Source: Candidatus Helarchaeota archaeon (GTDB taxonomy: Archaea; Asgardarchaeota; Lokiarchaeia; Helarchaeales; RDOG01). From it: a stretch of DNA of 64,000 nucleotides. Positions 63,605-64,000 of the stretch are shown one piece after another. The translations under genes and the position numbers were made by a program. The notes below the pieces were generated by a model that was not told the origin of the DNA, did no database searches, and was given only the letters and a program-made list of their open reading frames with translations. The stretch's first letter is position 1; each line of letters starts with the position of its first letter. The stretch spans positions 248,001 through 312,000 of the forward strand of contig JAHPZH010000004.1 of assembly GCA_019058315.1 (NCBI GenBank), read 5' to 3'.

Positions 63605-63796
63605 ATGAGTGAAGAATATAAAGTAGTTGAAATGAGTCATTCGACATCAATGGCAGGACATACATTTTATATTAAGAATTGGGATGATTTCATAAAAGCA
63701 ATAAAATTAAACAATGTTAAAACGGTATTTAAAAGCGGAAAGGAATTTTTCTTTCCTTTAGAAGGCGTAGTAATAAGGTGTAAATATAAAAAATAA
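63605..63796 (+). CDS. 63-residue protein, copy 2 of a tandem pair
   Basis: Homologous to the 63399 gene along its length, differing mostly in the first 20 residues. AAGGAAGAAAATT precedes the ATG. Unknown function. Confidence 0.6.
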   Translation: MSEEYKVVEMSHSTSMAGHTFYIKNWDDFIKAIKLNNVKTVFKSGKEFFFPLEGVVIRCKYKK

Positions 63797-63842
63797 ACAA
63801 TTTTTTTTATTTTTTACTGAAAAAAGGGAATGTGTAAAATAT

Positions 63843-63914
63843 ATGAGTGTTAAAAACAATAAAAAAGTTTTACTACTGATTTTTAGCTTCGTCATTATTA
63901 ATATTTTAAAGTGA
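63843..63914 (+). CDS. Possible 23-residue membrane peptide
   Basis: MSVKNNKKVLLLIFSFVIIN and three more residues: a lysine-rich start and one hydrophobic stretch, in line with the small-gene operon and 6 bases before the next start. There is no clear ribosome-binding site, so it may be chance. Confidence 0.3.
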   Translation: MSVKNNKKVLLLIFSFVIINILK

Positions 63915-63920
63915 TTAAAA

Positions 63921-64000
63921 ATGGTAAAACAAATTACTATAGAAGATAGGTTTAGAGAATGGGAAAGAATGCTTGGAATTGCAGAAAATCTGAAAAAGGA
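63921..64000 (+). CDS. Unknown protein, 5' end only
   Basis: ATG at 63921 opens a frame (MVKQITIEDRFREWERMLG) that runs off the window after 26 codons. No identification possible. Likely the next gene of the same operon. Confidence 0.5.
   Translation, partial: MVKQITIEDRFREWERMLGIAENLKK

Noticed and set aside
1-64000. CRISPR array or Cas genes
   Set aside because: No regularly spaced direct repeats of 20-40 bases and no Cas-like protein were seen.

Overview
The window is AT-rich archaeal DNA, most likely from an Asgard archaeon (Promethearchaeota, Lokiarchaeia-like). The evidence is O-phosphoseryl-tRNA synthetase, CTP-dependent riboflavin kinase, a Fae-HPS fusion, archaeal phosphoglycerate mutase, L3/L4 of archaeal type and intron-containing tRNA genes, together with eukaryote-flavoured proteins: an RPB5 that carries an N-terminal domain, a Rag/Gtr-like GTPase with a C-terminal extension, a membrane-anchored longin-like protein, a SOSS-B-like OB protein, SDS22-type leucine-rich repeats and a WD-like propeller. 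The lineage is an inference; no rRNA is present to settle it.

Bases 1-42.6k look like chromosomal backbone. 1-5.1k: end of sepS, an LRR gene, a HEAT protein, endonuclease V, and ribK/ribL converging tail to tail (riboflavin to FMN to FAD). 5.3-6.4k: tRNA-Lys, tRNA-Thr and tRNA-Leu, all with introns at non-canonical places, then rpo5. 6.4-12.3k: a B12-binding radical SAM enzyme, an OB-fold protein, a winged-helix/Fae-HPS operon and apgM. 12.3-29.3k: an Lrp regulator, two hydrolases, an Fe-alcohol dehydrogenase, the GTPase, a longin-like protein, LRRs, and two tandem pairs of multi-pass membrane proteins, one pair preceded by matching operator-like palindromes. 29.3-42.6k: a MutS-like ATPase, small regulators around a perfect 16-bp palindrome, L4/L3, an exported propeller, an ArsA-cupin-YjbQ-YjbQ cluster, rpiA, tRNA-Arg with a D-loop intron and a GNAT.

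Bases about 42.6-64k form an accessory island bounded by two tyrosine recombinases (42.9-45.0k, 61.0-62.2k). Minus-strand modules at 45.2k, 52.0k and 62.7k share an upstream box, TTTCCGTATAT. A 44-bp palindromic element occurs at both 47.5k and 62.8k and brackets the defence-like cargo. The cargo is (a) a tight three-gene operon of a TGT/DpdA-like base-exchange protein, a protein with a YwgA/Panacea-like N-terminus and a PIN-like nuclease (47.8-51.1k); (b) a PD-(D/E)XK protein with a small membrane protein (52.2-54.0k); (c) a type III-like restriction system with one Res and two different Mod subunits, one with degenerate catalytic motifs (54.3-60.5k). Unit (a) is the best candidate for a previously undescribed system. 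The last kilobase starts a plus-strand operon of very small proteins that leaves the window.
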